Source of the DNA: Strongylocentrotus droebachiensis
Lineage: Eukaryota; Echinodermata; Echinoidea; Camarodonta; Strongylocentrotidae
Reading direction: 5' to 3'
Assembly (NCBI GenBank): GCA_035222895.1
Contig: JAVYIG010000112.1
Location: forward strand, 533,501-597,500
Length of the DNA stretch: 64,000 nucleotides
The notes beneath the pieces were generated by a model that saw nothing but the letters and a program-made list of their open reading frames with translations, did not search any database and was not told where the DNA came from. This document shows, one piece after another, positions 1 through 9,833 of the stretch. The position numbers were made by a program, and so were the translations under genes. Numbering within the stretch: position 1 is the stretch's first letter; every line of letters starts with the position of its first letter.

Positions 1-44
1 CTGGAGCGGTCCAGAAGTCCACTTCCTGGACCACTTTGACCGTT

Positions 45-133
45 CTCACTCACCTAAGAACCGCTCCTGAGGAACGGGTCTTAGTTAGAGCGCTCCAGAG
101 CGCTCCAATGAAGTGAGTGAGAACGGGGTCTTA
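45..133. repeat. short inverted-repeat (hairpin) sequence
   Basis: CCGTTCTCACTCAC near 47 is the reverse complement of GTGAGTGAGAACGG near 113. Between them TAAGAACCGCTCC and GGAACGGGTCTTA form a second hairpin. Motifs like GAACGGGGTCTTA and GCGCTCCA recur. It resembles the end of a foldback or MITE-type element cut by the window edge; the family is not recognised. Confidence 0.4.
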
Positions 134-283
134 AACCCCCCCCCCCTCTATCTCTCTCTCTCTCTCTACCTATCCATCTCTCTTATGCCTTTTCATCTCT
201 TATGCCTTTCCATCTCTTAACCCCCTCCCCCCTCTATCTCTATCTCTCTCTCTCCCTCTCTCCCTCTCTTATCTGCCTCTCAT
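134..283. repeat. poly-C then (CT)n microsatellite
   Basis: A run of C is followed by CT/CTAT/CCCT low-complexity sequence. It contains two copies of TCTCTTATGCCTTT spaced about 20 bp apart. Open frames here are translations of the repeat. Confidence 0.85.
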
Positions 284-524
284 TTTCCCCTCTCCATTCC
301 CTGCCATCTCTGAAGGAAGCTATCGTCCTAAACAGGGTCATTGCTTCCAAGCACAGAGCTCGGTTTACAAACAAGATTTCATACTGAAGCTCATTCATTC
401 CACCAAGTGCTTATTAGAACCAACCCTAAGTCTAATACCGGTATGTAGGATTATCCTGTCTGAACTCCCTATTAGCGCAGTTAGTACGTACAATCAATAA
501 CGCTACACTGTAACCCTTACGATG

Positions 525-1042
525 GTCTAAGGTAAGGCTGTGCAAAACAGTGTAATGAGGTACCCGAGTACACTCCCAGGCTTACAGGCGAATACTCGAG
601 TATTCGGACGCCATGTTTTTTTTGAATTTTTTTTAAATTTTTTTGAATTTTTTGATTTTTTTTTTTTTTTTTGATTTTTTTTTTTTTTTTGATTTTTTTT
701 TTTTTTGCCACCACCATACATACCACTGGAGCAGTATCCCAGTTCTGTCGCCGAAAACGCATGCAATTTTACTTCGAGTTGCAGTTGAAGGCGCCGATTT
801 AATAATAATAATAACAGTAAACAATGCTGTTTTAAAAACCAAAGATGGCAGAATAATCCATTTTCCTCCCAAGTCCAAGCAGAAATCCAGACATTTGGTC
901 CCAGTTTCTGAGTGGTGAGTTTGACAGTGCTTGAGTTGGGAAACATTTTTACCGACGGCACCATGCCAGCGGCCGCCGCTCACCCAGGCACAGGTAAGCG
1001 TCGGCCTGGACAGATTTTTTTTTTTCGGATTTTTTTTTTTTT

Positions 1043-1073
<31 letters not shown>

Positions 1074-1170
1074 GCGGCCGAATATTCGGGTACGAGAAAT
1101 CGTACCCGAGTAGTGGTCAACCGTGCGGGTACTCGAGCATTCGACTACCCTTCACAGCCTTAGTCTAAGG
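525..1170. mobile_element. hAT-like non-autonomous DNA transposon with 8-bp target duplication
   Basis: The element itself is 533-1162 (630 bp). It is flanked by a perfect 8-bp direct repeat, GTCTAAGG (525-532 and 1163-1170). Its ends are inverted: TAAGGCTGTG at the left and CACAGCCTTA at the right. Just inside the ends are ATACTCGAGTATTCGG on the left and CCGAATATTCGGGTACGAG on the right, which are related inverted subterminal motifs. Long T tracts interrupted by single GA dinucleotides lie at 616-706 and 1014-1073. No transposase frame is present. An 8-bp duplication plus short inverted ends is the hAT hallmark; that assignment is from established knowledge and the rest is direct reading. 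Confidence 0.8.
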
Positions 1171-1214
1171 GGAGCCTTCCAAAGTTGCGACTGTGCCCGA
1201 ACGCGTCGGGGCGC
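1169..1214 (+). repeat. left terminal inverted repeat of the 8.66-kb element
   Basis: Begins GGGGAGCCTTCCAAAGTTGC and ends GCGTCGGGGCGC. It matches 9785-9830 in reverse complement without a mismatch. The 8-bp duplication made by the neighbouring hAT element overlaps its first two bases. Confidence 0.85.
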
Positions 1215-1236
1215 AGAGCAGGATATGAGAACAAAG

Positions 1237-1447
1237 GGGGCGCCTTTTGGCGCCCATTTGCGCCTTTTGGCGTCGGCTACGAGAGGACTCCAGTTGGTTT
1301 CCAGCTCATTAAAATCTGGCTATTGTTTGGAGTCTCTTTGTTACGAGATAAGCCCACCGAGGCGTGTCCCGGTGAAGCACTTGACATTTGTGAATGGGAG
1401 CTTAAACCTTGAAAAGCTTTTGCGCCCTTTTGCGCCCGGTCCGGCGC
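1237..1447 (+). repeat. left subterminal GCGCC repeats
   Basis: TTTTGGCGCC, TTTGCGCC and TTTTGGCG motifs cluster at 1237-1272, and TTTTGCGCCC motifs at 1418-1447. The same motif occurs at the other end of the element. Short repeated subterminal motifs are commonly where a transposase binds; that role is inferred. Confidence 0.5.
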
Positions 1448-2119
1448 ATTAGTTATTCATGTATAATGCCCGCTTGTGTGTCCCTCTCGTCTTGCGAGAT
1501 TTGACTCTTGCTACTGATTTGTTCTAATATTATTTTACGTACATGACATTGGTTACAATTTTTGTTCTGATTGTTTATTTCCCTCTCGACATCGGAGTTC
1601 TGTAGGCGTTAACGTTTGCATGATTGTTCATTATTTCATCTCCTCCTGTTCTGTTCATGATTGTGTTAAATATCTCAATTTTAATACAAATAGATTTGTT
1701 CACGAAAAAGATTTTTTTTTTTTGACATTGTTTTTCTCATGCATGTTTTGACATTTGATTTGTTTCATATTACATTAAATTTGTGTATATTTCCTTTTTA
1801 TAGCGATGTTATCGCATGTTTCGGTTTTCTTGTTTTGTTTTCTTTAATTTTTGTTGTATCTTGTAAACGATCCTGTCGTATGATCATTATAAATCATAAT
1901 TCATAATTATATCATCAACCTGTTATTTTAATACAGGTCCTTTAAATCTTCGTAATATTAGAGAACGTATTTCAAAATCCGTGATGTTGAAAATGATCGG
2001 GCATATCGCAAAACTCCCAGGGAGATTACCAATTGCAAATCAACAAAGTAAATTATACCTAAATCGTAAGAATAGAGCATGCATTACAAAGGAATTATCG
2101 AATATTTCTTTGCGAAGAA

Positions 2120-2141
2120 GGGGGGGGGGGGGGGGGGGGGG
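2120..2141 (+). repeat. poly-G tract (about 22 G)
   Basis: An uninterrupted G run within AT-rich sequence. Another run of about 14 G is at 2415-2428. These tracts could form G-quadruplexes and are prone to length errors in assembly. Confidence 0.9.
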
Positions 2142-2943
2142 TTGAGGGGTTGCAACCGCGGCCAGTTTTAGATCTAGGTCATTGTTGTGAAGAATTAAAA
2201 TACGTATGTATTGTGCTGAATTGGGGCCACGTGGTATCGAAAAAGCAAAGTGCGTTCTAGAACAAATACAGGCCATGACAATTCGTTAAATTTATTCTCG
2301 TAACATTGTTACAGAACTGTCTCGCTGTTTAAATAAGGATCCATGTGTTGGTATCAAGTAGAAGACGGAATTTATAATAATTGCGTTATTTTGGGCCATT
2401 TTTGTTTTGTTTTGTGGGGGGGGGGGGGCTAGCCCTTATTTCTTGTTCTACTGGGTCATCAAGAAACACAAATAGTGTTGAAATTTTCCGCAATCCCTTT
2501 AGCGCCGAGGGTAGAAAAGCCTATTCAAACTCAGCTGGACAATAGCATTAATGTAATGTTGGTCGAACAATCAGGGAGAAATACTGAAATATTGAAAAGC
2601 GTTCTGTCATCAGATCAAAATAGGTCATAATATCATCAATCTGTTCTTTCACATGCAAGATCGATTTAAAAAATAGAAACGTAGGTTCTCTAAATCATCG
2701 CAATATCAGCTATTGTATTTCAAAACCCGTGATTTAAAAATGATACTTATAATCAAATGCATTGTAAGATTCTTCTTGAAATAAGATTATAGGGCGTTTA
2801 TAAATATGTCATACGAAACAAACAAACATCTGCAAATTAAAGATATTACAAAAATGATACCCGTATTGTCGGGAGCCTGCATCATCAAAAGTGTGTAATG
2901 GCTGCAGTGGCGTAGACAGGTTCGTACACCTGGGGGGATGACT

Positions 2944-3376
2944 CAGGGGCGGATCTAGCTTTTTGCTAAGGGGGGGGGGTTGACCAAAATAATGACGATG
3001 CGGAGCATCGTCCACGAGCCGCGAAGGGGCGATCCGATTTTTTTGGGGGTGTTTATTTGAACCCCGTAAGTGATGTTTTCCTGGCATCTATTAACACAAT
3101 GGAGACCATAAAAAGCAGTGCATGATAACGTCTTTTTAAATCAAGTAACAGTTAAATACACAGTTATATCCAGAGTTATCATGTGTTTGGTTAAGTTACC
3201 AGATGAGTTGAATATCTTCTCACAATATTTGCACTTGAAAGGGTTTCTCTCCAGCGTGCGTTCTTTTTTCTTCTTTTGTTTTCCTTCTTTTTTTTTGGGG
3301 GGGGGGGGGGCGCCCAAGGGGGGGGGGGGTTAAACCCCCTAACCCCCCCCCCCCCCCCCCCGTAGATCCGCGCCTG
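2944..3376 (+). mobile_element. inner hAT-like MITE (CAGGGGCGGATC ends)
   Basis: The left end CAGGGGCGGATCTAG and right end GTAGATCCGCGCCTG are inverted. The interior holds a near-palindrome GACGATGCGGAGCATCGTC and long C and G tracts. It shares much of its sequence, in opposite orientation, with the copy at 39854-40212. No target duplication is visible at this copy, so its exact ends are less sure. Confidence 0.6.
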
Positions 3377-3484
3377 TTTAATCTTGTGGTTATCTTGTGG
3401 TTTCCAAACCACGGATAACCAAAAAATACTTGTAAGATTTTCTTTTTTTTACCGTCTGAATTGGCTTTCACCGTGTGAATGCGG

Positions 3485-3610
3485 CTAATAACAATAAACA
3501 CAATTACAATAATGATAAGGATTATTATTATCATCATCATAATTATTATTATTATTAATATTATAATTGTTATCATTATTATTATTACTATTATTATCAT
3601 CATTATGACT
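3485..3610. repeat. (ATT)n / (ATC)n microsatellite
   Basis: ATT, ATA and ATC triplets dominate this stretch. It lies within the hAT-like element at 2905-3736. Confidence 0.8.
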
Positions 3611-3919
3611 TATTAAGTAAGCAAATATCATTCCCCAAAACCTGGGGGGGGGGGGGGTGATTGTACATGCCATCCCCCCACCTTGTGAGGTGGGGGGGGA
3701 TGCATCCCCCTCATCCCCCCGTTGTCTACGCCCCTGAATGGCTGAATAGATTGTTTGTAGTACAGTGCTGTTAACTTTGAGGAACTGCTTGAGTAAACAA
3801 AACAAAAAAGTGGGAAGGCGGGAGAATGAGCGTGGTGTAGTGAGACTCCCTCCAAATGCGGGAGGGCTGACAGCCTTGTGTAGTGATTTTGGTTCATGTA
3901 TTGTGTAACATTTGCGTAA

Positions 3920-4375
3920 TTATTGGGTTGAACGCGGGTTACAGTAACATATTTCCTCTTCGACTATATTTAACGTGAATGAAGAACATGATTCATCTCA
4001 AGTCAGCCTCGTAATATCCACGTGATTTTCACGCAGATATTTTGACTAAAACTATTACTAACGCTTCACGTGTTTCTGTGACGCGATTATTTCGTTTATG
4101 AAGATGTAATTTCATAACCCAACAAACACGGGAGTATTAGGTTTACAAACCATGGTCTCCAAGGTAGTGATAATCACGTTATTATAATGGTGATATTGCA
4201 GTGACAATTGCGTGATTTAGTGTACGTGTGTTTTAAGTGATCTAGTGCAATAAACGTATTAACACATTTACGTAAATGTCCGGTGTTTTAAGAACGTAAC
4301 TCTCCTCAAGTCGATACCTTGATATTCACGTGATTTTCACGTGATTTTGTTTATTGGGTCAATATAGGTTACCAA
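3920..4375. repeat. direct repeats rich in CACGTG
   Basis: ATTGGGTTGAACGCGGGTTAC near 3923 and ATTGGGTCAATATAGGTTAC near 4354 are diverged direct copies. TCCACGTGATTTTCACGC near 4018 and TTCACGTGATTTTCACGTGA near 4325 are also related, about 310 bp apart. CACGTG palindromes recur between them. This suggests a small element or satellite-like duplication; the family is unknown. Confidence 0.4.
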
Positions 4376-4399
4376 TTATCGGGCATTATTTTTCATTGT

Positions 4400-6400
4400 A
4401 TTATTATTTAGTTTATTAACCCTCTGAGAGCGAGCCCGCGCACAGCGATTGTTTCCTCTGTGACGGAGCGATTTCGGTTACATGGCCAGTAATGGAAAAT
4501 CATTTGGCGGTGCTTTCTACTTTCATTGCTCATTGCGCCTCATTCAGTCATGTTCATGATTTTTAGTAAATGTAAAAATGAAAGATCGGACTTTTTCCTT
4601 TCTAAAAATGTAAGTTTTGTTAATCATTACAAAAAATTAAGTCTGTTATTTTTGAGGGGAATTGCCGTCTTATTTTGCTGAAGCTTCACGTCTTTCCTTT
4701 TCAATACTTCGCAATACAAATCGAGTAAGCACCGCCGCACGCGCAGATCGGTCGATACCTCTATTCATTTCCCCATTGTCAATGATTGTCGTCTGCTAAA
4801 GCTCGGCCGATTATCAACCGAGCCATAGATAATAGGCCTAAGCCTTCGTTTTACATGGGTTTTCGACACATTTTTGGTAACTATATTCTGACCAACATTA
4901 TGCCATGATCTACACTAAATGCCCTTTTTTGTAATGCGCAAATCAAATATAGGACTATTTTGGAAATTAATTTTGAGATGAACATTGTTTTATTCTCGAA
5001 AAAGAAAATAATATTTACTTTGAATGCTTTCGATTTCGTTTCTCATAACTTGAAATATTCATTTTGTTTTAGGTTTTGCCTCCCGCTTAATTTTTCTCTA
5101 TCTATACATCTCTTAAAACCCTATTTTGATATGAGGTTGCTGTATCAATAAACTATTTATTGAATTGTTGTACGCATATTTGATTTGTTTTGTTTGTAAT
5201 TGAAAGAGCTAAATCAATGACAGAGATTACAACAAAATCATAATTCATCACAATCATCTCTCTCTCTCTTTCTATCTATTTATCTATCTATATCTGTCTG
5301 TCTATGTGTGTCTGTCTCTATGTCTCCCTTCTTCCCCTTCTCTCACTGAATACGTCAGGACTTTCGTGAAATTGGAATTGTGCTTCAGTGTGTTAATAAG
5401 GAGTTAATCGCCGTAGTCTTGGTAGTATTTTATTTGTACGAAAATAAATGATATTGGAAATAAAGTAATTCATTACATGTTATGAAACAATAAAGAAAGA
5501 AGTGCAAACAACGTGAGAATTCAATTTATTTGTCTACGTCTCCATCTGTGTTATCGTTCAACATATCGTGTCAATAAAACTTTGATAATCCTCGTTTAAA
5601 GATTAGTTCTGTAGATGGCATGCACATGTAAACCGGTACATTAATGATGATGATGCTTACAATATTGTAATAAAATAGTAATGATAATAAACATTATTTT
5701 CTTCATCTTGCACTCGCTTTTCTTCATTGCCAGAAAACTTGTTTTTATGTTGCCTTGCATTTTTTTTCTTCAACAATGATAGCAACCTTGCCCAGGAAAA
5801 GTCTCATATTCGTGGCTATACCGCCGGAGTTGCTCAAGACAAGAGTAATATTCCGTGGGGAGAGAGAGGAAGAGTGAGGGGTCGTTTTTCAGAACATAAC
5901 ATTTGAACATTTCATTCGCCCGCTCAAACCAAGACCGGCTTTAGGTTGATCAAGATATTTTACTCAAACCTGCTCTAAAATGGTTACATGCCCTCGTAAA
6001 GGTATATAAGTTAGAGTGGTTGTTTGTATTATCATGTAGATTGACCTATCGACCTACGTTTAGGCTTACATCCTCTTCTTTCAAAACGGTAAACTTCCAG
6101 TGAGAGTAGTTACTTCTTTACAATCTTTTGTTCCTCTTAGGATGGGGGATAAGCCTTTCATAAAAGAGGTCCATCCATGAATGATTCGCTAAATTGGTCA
6201 AGTTTATAAAATGAAAAGCATATTGTCATGTAAATACCCTACATCGATAAGGCTTAGATTGTTATATGATGACAAAAATGCCACACCGGTAGGGTAGATA
6301 AATATTTTAAAAAATATATATATATATATGCCAATGCCTGACCTAAAAAGATCACCTAACCCCCCCCCCCCCCAATGTATTATTATTTAGTTTATTAATC
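4400..6400. other. interior of the 8.66-kb element, no gene seen
   Basis: Mostly AT-rich unique-looking sequence. There is a TCTC/TATC/TGTC tract at 5250-5345, a short (TA)n at 6310-6330 and a C run near 6361. A somewhat GC-richer patch lies at 4425-4800. I see no open frame with protein-like composition. Confidence 0.5.
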
Positions 6401-6740
6401 TACAGTTTTTCCGAGAACGTTAACTGTACGTAGTCTGCAGGAATATACTCTATTTTAAAGTTTACAAATTCCTCAAGAAATGTATAAAAAAAGCATTTTA
6501 GAAAATAGTCATGAAAAAAATCTCGATATAGTCCTTGGTCTTTCCGTCTTTTATAAGTTTTTTTTGTTGTTGGTGTTGTATTGTTCCCGAATTTTATTCT
6601 TTCCTTTAGAAAGGCATGTTTTATAATCCCGCTCTGCATCGCACCGTGAGCTACAACACGTGAAATTCCTTACCATTTCTTACCCGTCCTTGTTTTATGT
6701 TCATGTTATGAACAAGACCCATTCTCCCTATTTTGTCATA

Positions 6741-6824
6741 ATGGACGCACCCAGCGATCTGTGTTACGCGCCAGTGCACACTGCGGGACTTGGTGCGAAG
6801 CTCTGTGCAGAGTTGACCGAGCCG
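6741..6824 (+). CDS. hypothetical first coding exon inside the 8.66-kb element
   Basis: ATG at 6741 opens 28 codons (MDAPSDLCYAPVHTAG..., ending AELTEP) before a good donor, CCG|GTGAGC, at 6825. The stretch is clearly GC-richer than its surroundings. A matching phase-0 candidate exon starts at 7304. If spliced, a CT/TA microsatellite would lie in the intron. I do not recognise the protein, and it does not resemble a DDE transposase or Myb-like partner. Chance occurrence is quite possible: short open frames with a nearby GT are frequent in 64 kb. Its position between the element termini would make it cargo if real. Confidence 0.2.
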
Positions 6825-7089
6825 GTGAGCAATCCATTTTATGAACGAATTCGCCCCAAAGTTTTCAATATGAATAGCATAATAATAAATAAATACAGTA
6901 CAGACTATACGATGCACTCAACTTTCTCTCTCTCTCTATCTATATATATATATACATCTCTCTGTCTATCTGTCTGTCTTTCTCTCTCTGTCTCTCTCTC
7001 TCTCTCTCGCTCTCTAAACAGATGATATAGGGAAAACGAAATAGTTTGTAAGTATTGCTTGGAGAGCAAAATAATTAGTCTGTTTTATT

Positions 7090-7145
7090 TACTAATGTAA
7101 AGCGCTTTGAGCATGTTTATGTCAAGGTGCTATATAAATATCAAT
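7090..7145 (+). mobile_element. SINE 3' tail fragment
   Basis: TGTAAAGCGCTTTGAGCATG followed by GTGCTATATAAATATCAAT matches the 3' tails of the tRNA-derived SINEs at 35.0 kb and 55.9 kb. No tRNA-like head is visible here, so this is a truncated copy. Confidence 0.55.
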
Positions 7146-7303
7146 GTGTATGAATATATTGTCAAATTTTGACAATTATAGTTTGTAAATATATGTATTG
7201 ACAAAGTATATAAGAACGACACAGAAATGCTGGGAGTATTTGGGACCTACATAGAATATGCGAAACTGAGCTATGTCTTTGTCTTTGGCCCATGATCCCG
7301 CAG

Positions 7304-7390
7304 CTATTCAAGTTACGTAAGAGGAACAATGAACGTTGCGGAGGGTACTTAAGCTATCGTTGTCGTGGTTATAAACTCCAAAGAGCGGAA
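7304..7390 (+). CDS. hypothetical second coding exon inside the 8.66-kb element
   Basis: A pyrimidine-rich stretch ending CCCGCAG precedes 29 open codons (LFKLRKRNNERCGGYL..., ending LQRAE). A donor GTAAGG follows at 7391, and an alternative donor GTAAGGG lies 5 bp further. Both borders are phase 0, compatible with the candidate exon at 6741-6824. The product would be basic and cysteine-containing, with no family recognised. An ATG is in frame 12 bases upstream of the acceptor, so it could also be a stand-alone short frame. Confidence is low because no transcript evidence is available. Confidence 0.2.
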
Positions 7391-7614
7391 GTAAGGTAAG
7401 GGATTGAATGACAATGAACTGACTACATCTATAACCCTGTTTTTGTTGTTTTGGGGGGAGGGAAGGGTCTTGTTATTTTTGCAGTTGTCGTTGCTGTTTT
7501 TTTAATTTGTTTTATGGGACCACGTTCCGACATACTCATAAATAAAAATCATATTACGTAAAGCCAGACTTTACCCTATCTGAAACAATCATTCAAAGGC
7601 AACAATCATGCAAG

Positions 7615-8156
7615 ATGGTCGTTTTTTCTCTCTTTTTATGTGTGTGTGTGTCTCCCTCTCCCTCTCTCTCTCTCTCTCTCGCTCGGTCGTTTTCTCTGTC
7701 TGTCTGTCTCTCCGTCTTTCTGCCAATGTTGTTCCGCCATTTGCTTGTTTGCCGGCACCATTCCTTCTTTGAGATAAATTATTATAACCTAATAATGATG
7801 TACACAATTTATTACACCGTATGTTTATTATAGGGAGCGAAATAGAAAACGAGCGGCTGATAATGTCGAAATGCGAGGAATATTACTGTACAATTATTAT
7901 ACAAAGTAAAACTTTTGAATGAAAATCTCTGTTGCATCAAATTGATATAAAAAATGTTTATTATGCTATATTGACAATACTTTTATGCGTCGGACATTAG
8001 TCTTCAGCGAAAAGAGATATATATATAAAAAAAAGGACAAACTAAAGGGTAAACAAAATCGGAGCTTGAGGGGGGGGGGAGGGGGGGGTGATCGGAGAAA
8101 CAAATATCATATAAATAAATACAGTACGGACTACGTCCGACTTTCTATCTCTCCCG

Positions 8157-8191
<35 letters not shown>

Positions 8192-8396
8192 TCTCCCTGC
8201 CTGTCTCTCTGTCTATCTGGCAATGTCGTTTTCCATCTTCATTTTTGTTTAATAATGTTTCTATTCCTTCATTTGCTTGTACCGTGTACGCCGACAACAT
8301 CTCTTCCTTGAGATGAATTATTATAACATAATTATCCCTTGTGATGTACACATCATACCTTATATTTATTATAGGAAAATCCTGCGTACGCCACTG
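7615..8396 (+). repeat. diverged duplication of a CT-microsatellite module
   Basis: 7639-7840 and 8159-8375 share order and wording. Each has a CT/TGTC tract, then CATTTGCTTGT, then TTCTTTGAGATAAATTATTATAAC (second copy TTCCTTGAGATGAATTATTATAAC), then a TTTATTATAGG end. A third related start, AATAAATACAGTACAGACTA, is at 6890 just before another CT tract and matches AATAAATACAGTACGGACTA at 8115. These look like repeated copies of one unit within the 8.66-kb element. Confidence 0.55.
8381..8396 (-). mobile_element. terminus of a CAGTGGCGTACGC-type hAT-like element
   Basis: CCTGCGTACGCCACTG reads, on the minus strand, CAGTGGCGTACGCAGG, a typical hAT-like end. It interrupts the second copy of the 7.6-8.4 kb module right after TTATTATAGG. 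No opposite end was found, so only a terminus is called. Confidence 0.4.
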
Positions 8397-8399
8397 GAT

Positions 8400-8750
8400 A
8401 TGACATGAACTTGTATACAGATTGCAAAGCCGATTATACGCGGCCAATTTTACTATACTTTTTTTGCGAAAATTTGTCAAATTAGAAAGAGTATACAATT
8501 TTTGTTAATGATAGAATTAACGTAACTTGATCAAAAACGGTTCAGAAACAGCTGAAATATCAAAAAATACATCCGTTCAGATTTTCGTCGATTCATATCT
8601 ATACTAACTTGGGGGAGGGTATGGAAGAGTGTTTAAAAAAGTCACTTTAGAATTATTGTTATTATTACCATTAGTATTGTTATAATGCATTTTATAAAGA
8701 TTTCCTTTACTGATCATGACGCACCGTGAGTTCATTGATTACCAAAACAA
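8400..8750. other. no gene seen
   Basis: AT-rich sequence with no protein-like open frame and no recognisable repeat beyond short A and T runs. It lies between the duplicated CT modules and the right-side tandem units of the large element. Confidence 0.4.
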
Positions 8751-9720
8751 TGTCAAACTCTCCCGTCTGACTATTGCAAAGAACGGCATGAGAAGAAAAG
8801 ACACGACGCAAAAAGAATACATAGAGTTTTATTTTAATACGATATGGGTTGTTTATTAGAACCAAGTCAAGAGAGGAGAAGAAAAAAAAAGGATTTGACT
8901 GACAAAATATAAGTGCTTCCAAGCTCAGGCTGTGGCAATGTGCTACAAGTAGCGTGAATAATGATATTAAATTCATTAATTCATTACGACGCTAGAATAA
9001 TATCGCGACGTGGAAATTATACAAGTATGTTGATAATCATTCAAATTGCAAACATACACAAGCGTCCCAAACAGTAATCAATTTTCCGACTATAACCGCA
9101 TACATGTATTCATTCACTCATTTTTCTTTTACTTTTTCTTGTTGGGGACAATCAAGCTCGCAATTAAACAACCATTCATCGTACATAGTCATCTTTATTT
9201 CACATTCCATACAGTCGTCACAAATTTTAAAAGGAGGCGTATTAAACCAACAACAGAAAAAAATATCATAATTTATTCTGATGAAGATGAACGAGTGTGT
9301 TGATTGTCCCCCAAAACAAAAACGCTCCCACTAGACAAGTTCAGGCTGTGCTGTAGCAATGTACATCGCAAAGCTTCCACAATAATAGGAAAGATAATAC
9401 CCCCGCCCGTTGCGACGCAAAACGGCGCGAGAAGAATAGATCGCAAAGCGAGAAGAATACATCAAGTTTTTACAAACAATGGGATGTTTATTAGTACGAG
9501 AACAGGAAGAGGGAAAGGCAGGCTTTGGCTGACAAATGCTTTCTGTATAGCAAGTTTAAGCTGTACCGTTGTGCATCGCGCATCACGAGCGAGAACAATG
9601 GCGGGAGAGATAATCTTCCATCGTCTGGTAGGGCGCAAAAGGGCGCAAGAAGAATAGAGCGGGTTTATACCAACAATAGACAGTTTCTTTTCATATGCAA
9701 GAATCAGGTGAGCGTGACTT
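8750..9720 (+). repeat. diverged tandem units at the right side of the large element
   Basis: Related units start near 8765, 9400 and 9625. They share AGAAGAATA followed by CATCAAGTTTTTAC-like sequence, GGGATGTTTATTAGTACGAG-like sequence, AGGAAGAGG, GGCTTTGGCTGACAAAT-like sequence and AAGCTTAGGCTGTG-like sequence. The first unit is the most diverged and the last is shortened. The open frames here do not look conserved. Confidence 0.5.
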
Positions 9721-9747
9721 TTGCGCCCCTTTGCGCCCCTTTGCGCC
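9629..9747 (-). repeat. right subterminal GCGCC repeats
   Basis: GGGCGCAAAAGGGCGCAAGA at 9630-9649 and three TTTGCGCCCC-type motifs at 9719-9747. These mirror the GCGCC cluster next to the left terminus. Confidence 0.5.
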
Positions 9748-9784
9748 TAAATGCGTTTCTTGAGGCGCAACCTTTCTATTCATG

Positions 9785-9830
9785 GCGCCCCGACGCGTTC
9801 GGGCACAGTCGCAACTTTGGAAGGCTCCCC
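9785..9830 (-). repeat. right terminal inverted repeat of the 8.66-kb element
   Basis: Exact reverse complement of 1169-1214, ending ACTTTGGAAGGCTCCCC and followed by TAA. Homology with the left end stops precisely at 9785. Confidence 0.85.
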
Positions 9831-9833
9831 TAA

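Larger units (their letters stand above)
2897..3744. mobile_element. hAT-like non-autonomous element with 8-bp target duplication
   Basis: The element is 2905-3736 (832 bp). Its ends CAGTGGCGTAGAC (left) and GTCTACGCCCCTG (right) are inverted repeats differing at one base. The flanks AATGGCTG at 2897-2904 and 3737-3744 are a perfect 8-bp direct duplication. Inside are a second element with CAGGGGCGGATCTAG-type ends, G/C homopolymers and an (ATT)n tract. There is no transposase. CAG-type termini with an 8-bp duplication are diagnostic of hAT. It lies inside the 8.66-kb element and so inserted after it. Confidence 0.85.
1166..9833. mobile_element. 8.66-kb PIF/Harbinger-like element with perfect 46-bp inverted termini, no readable transposase
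   Basis: Bases 1169-1214 and 9785-9830 are exact reverse complements (46 of 46), and similarity stops immediately beyond them. TAA flanks both ends (1166-1168 and 9831-9833), as expected of the 3-bp target duplication of PIF/Harbinger elements. Both ends carry GCGCC-rich subterminal repeats (about 1237-1447 and 9629-9747) in opposite orientation, resembling transposase-binding arrays. The interior holds a hAT insertion, CT microsatellites, diverged tandem duplications and a hypothetical two-exon frame, but no long open frame and no recognisable DDE transposase or Myb-like protein. The alternative is two unrelated MITE copies in opposite orientation 8.6 kb apart; matching TAA flanks and the subterminal arrays make a single unit more likely. 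Confidence 0.6.

Noticed and set aside
202..387. Serine/leucine-rich open frames over CT tracts, also at 26336-26986, 31415-31963, 45367-46315, 47758-48113, 55917-56360 and 63202-63483
   Set aside because: They are translations of (CT)n/(GA)n microsatellites, are open in several frames at once and have no domain.
9304..9833. Overlapping basic frames near the right end of the large element
   Set aside because: They follow tandem repeat units, shift frame between units and have no known domain.
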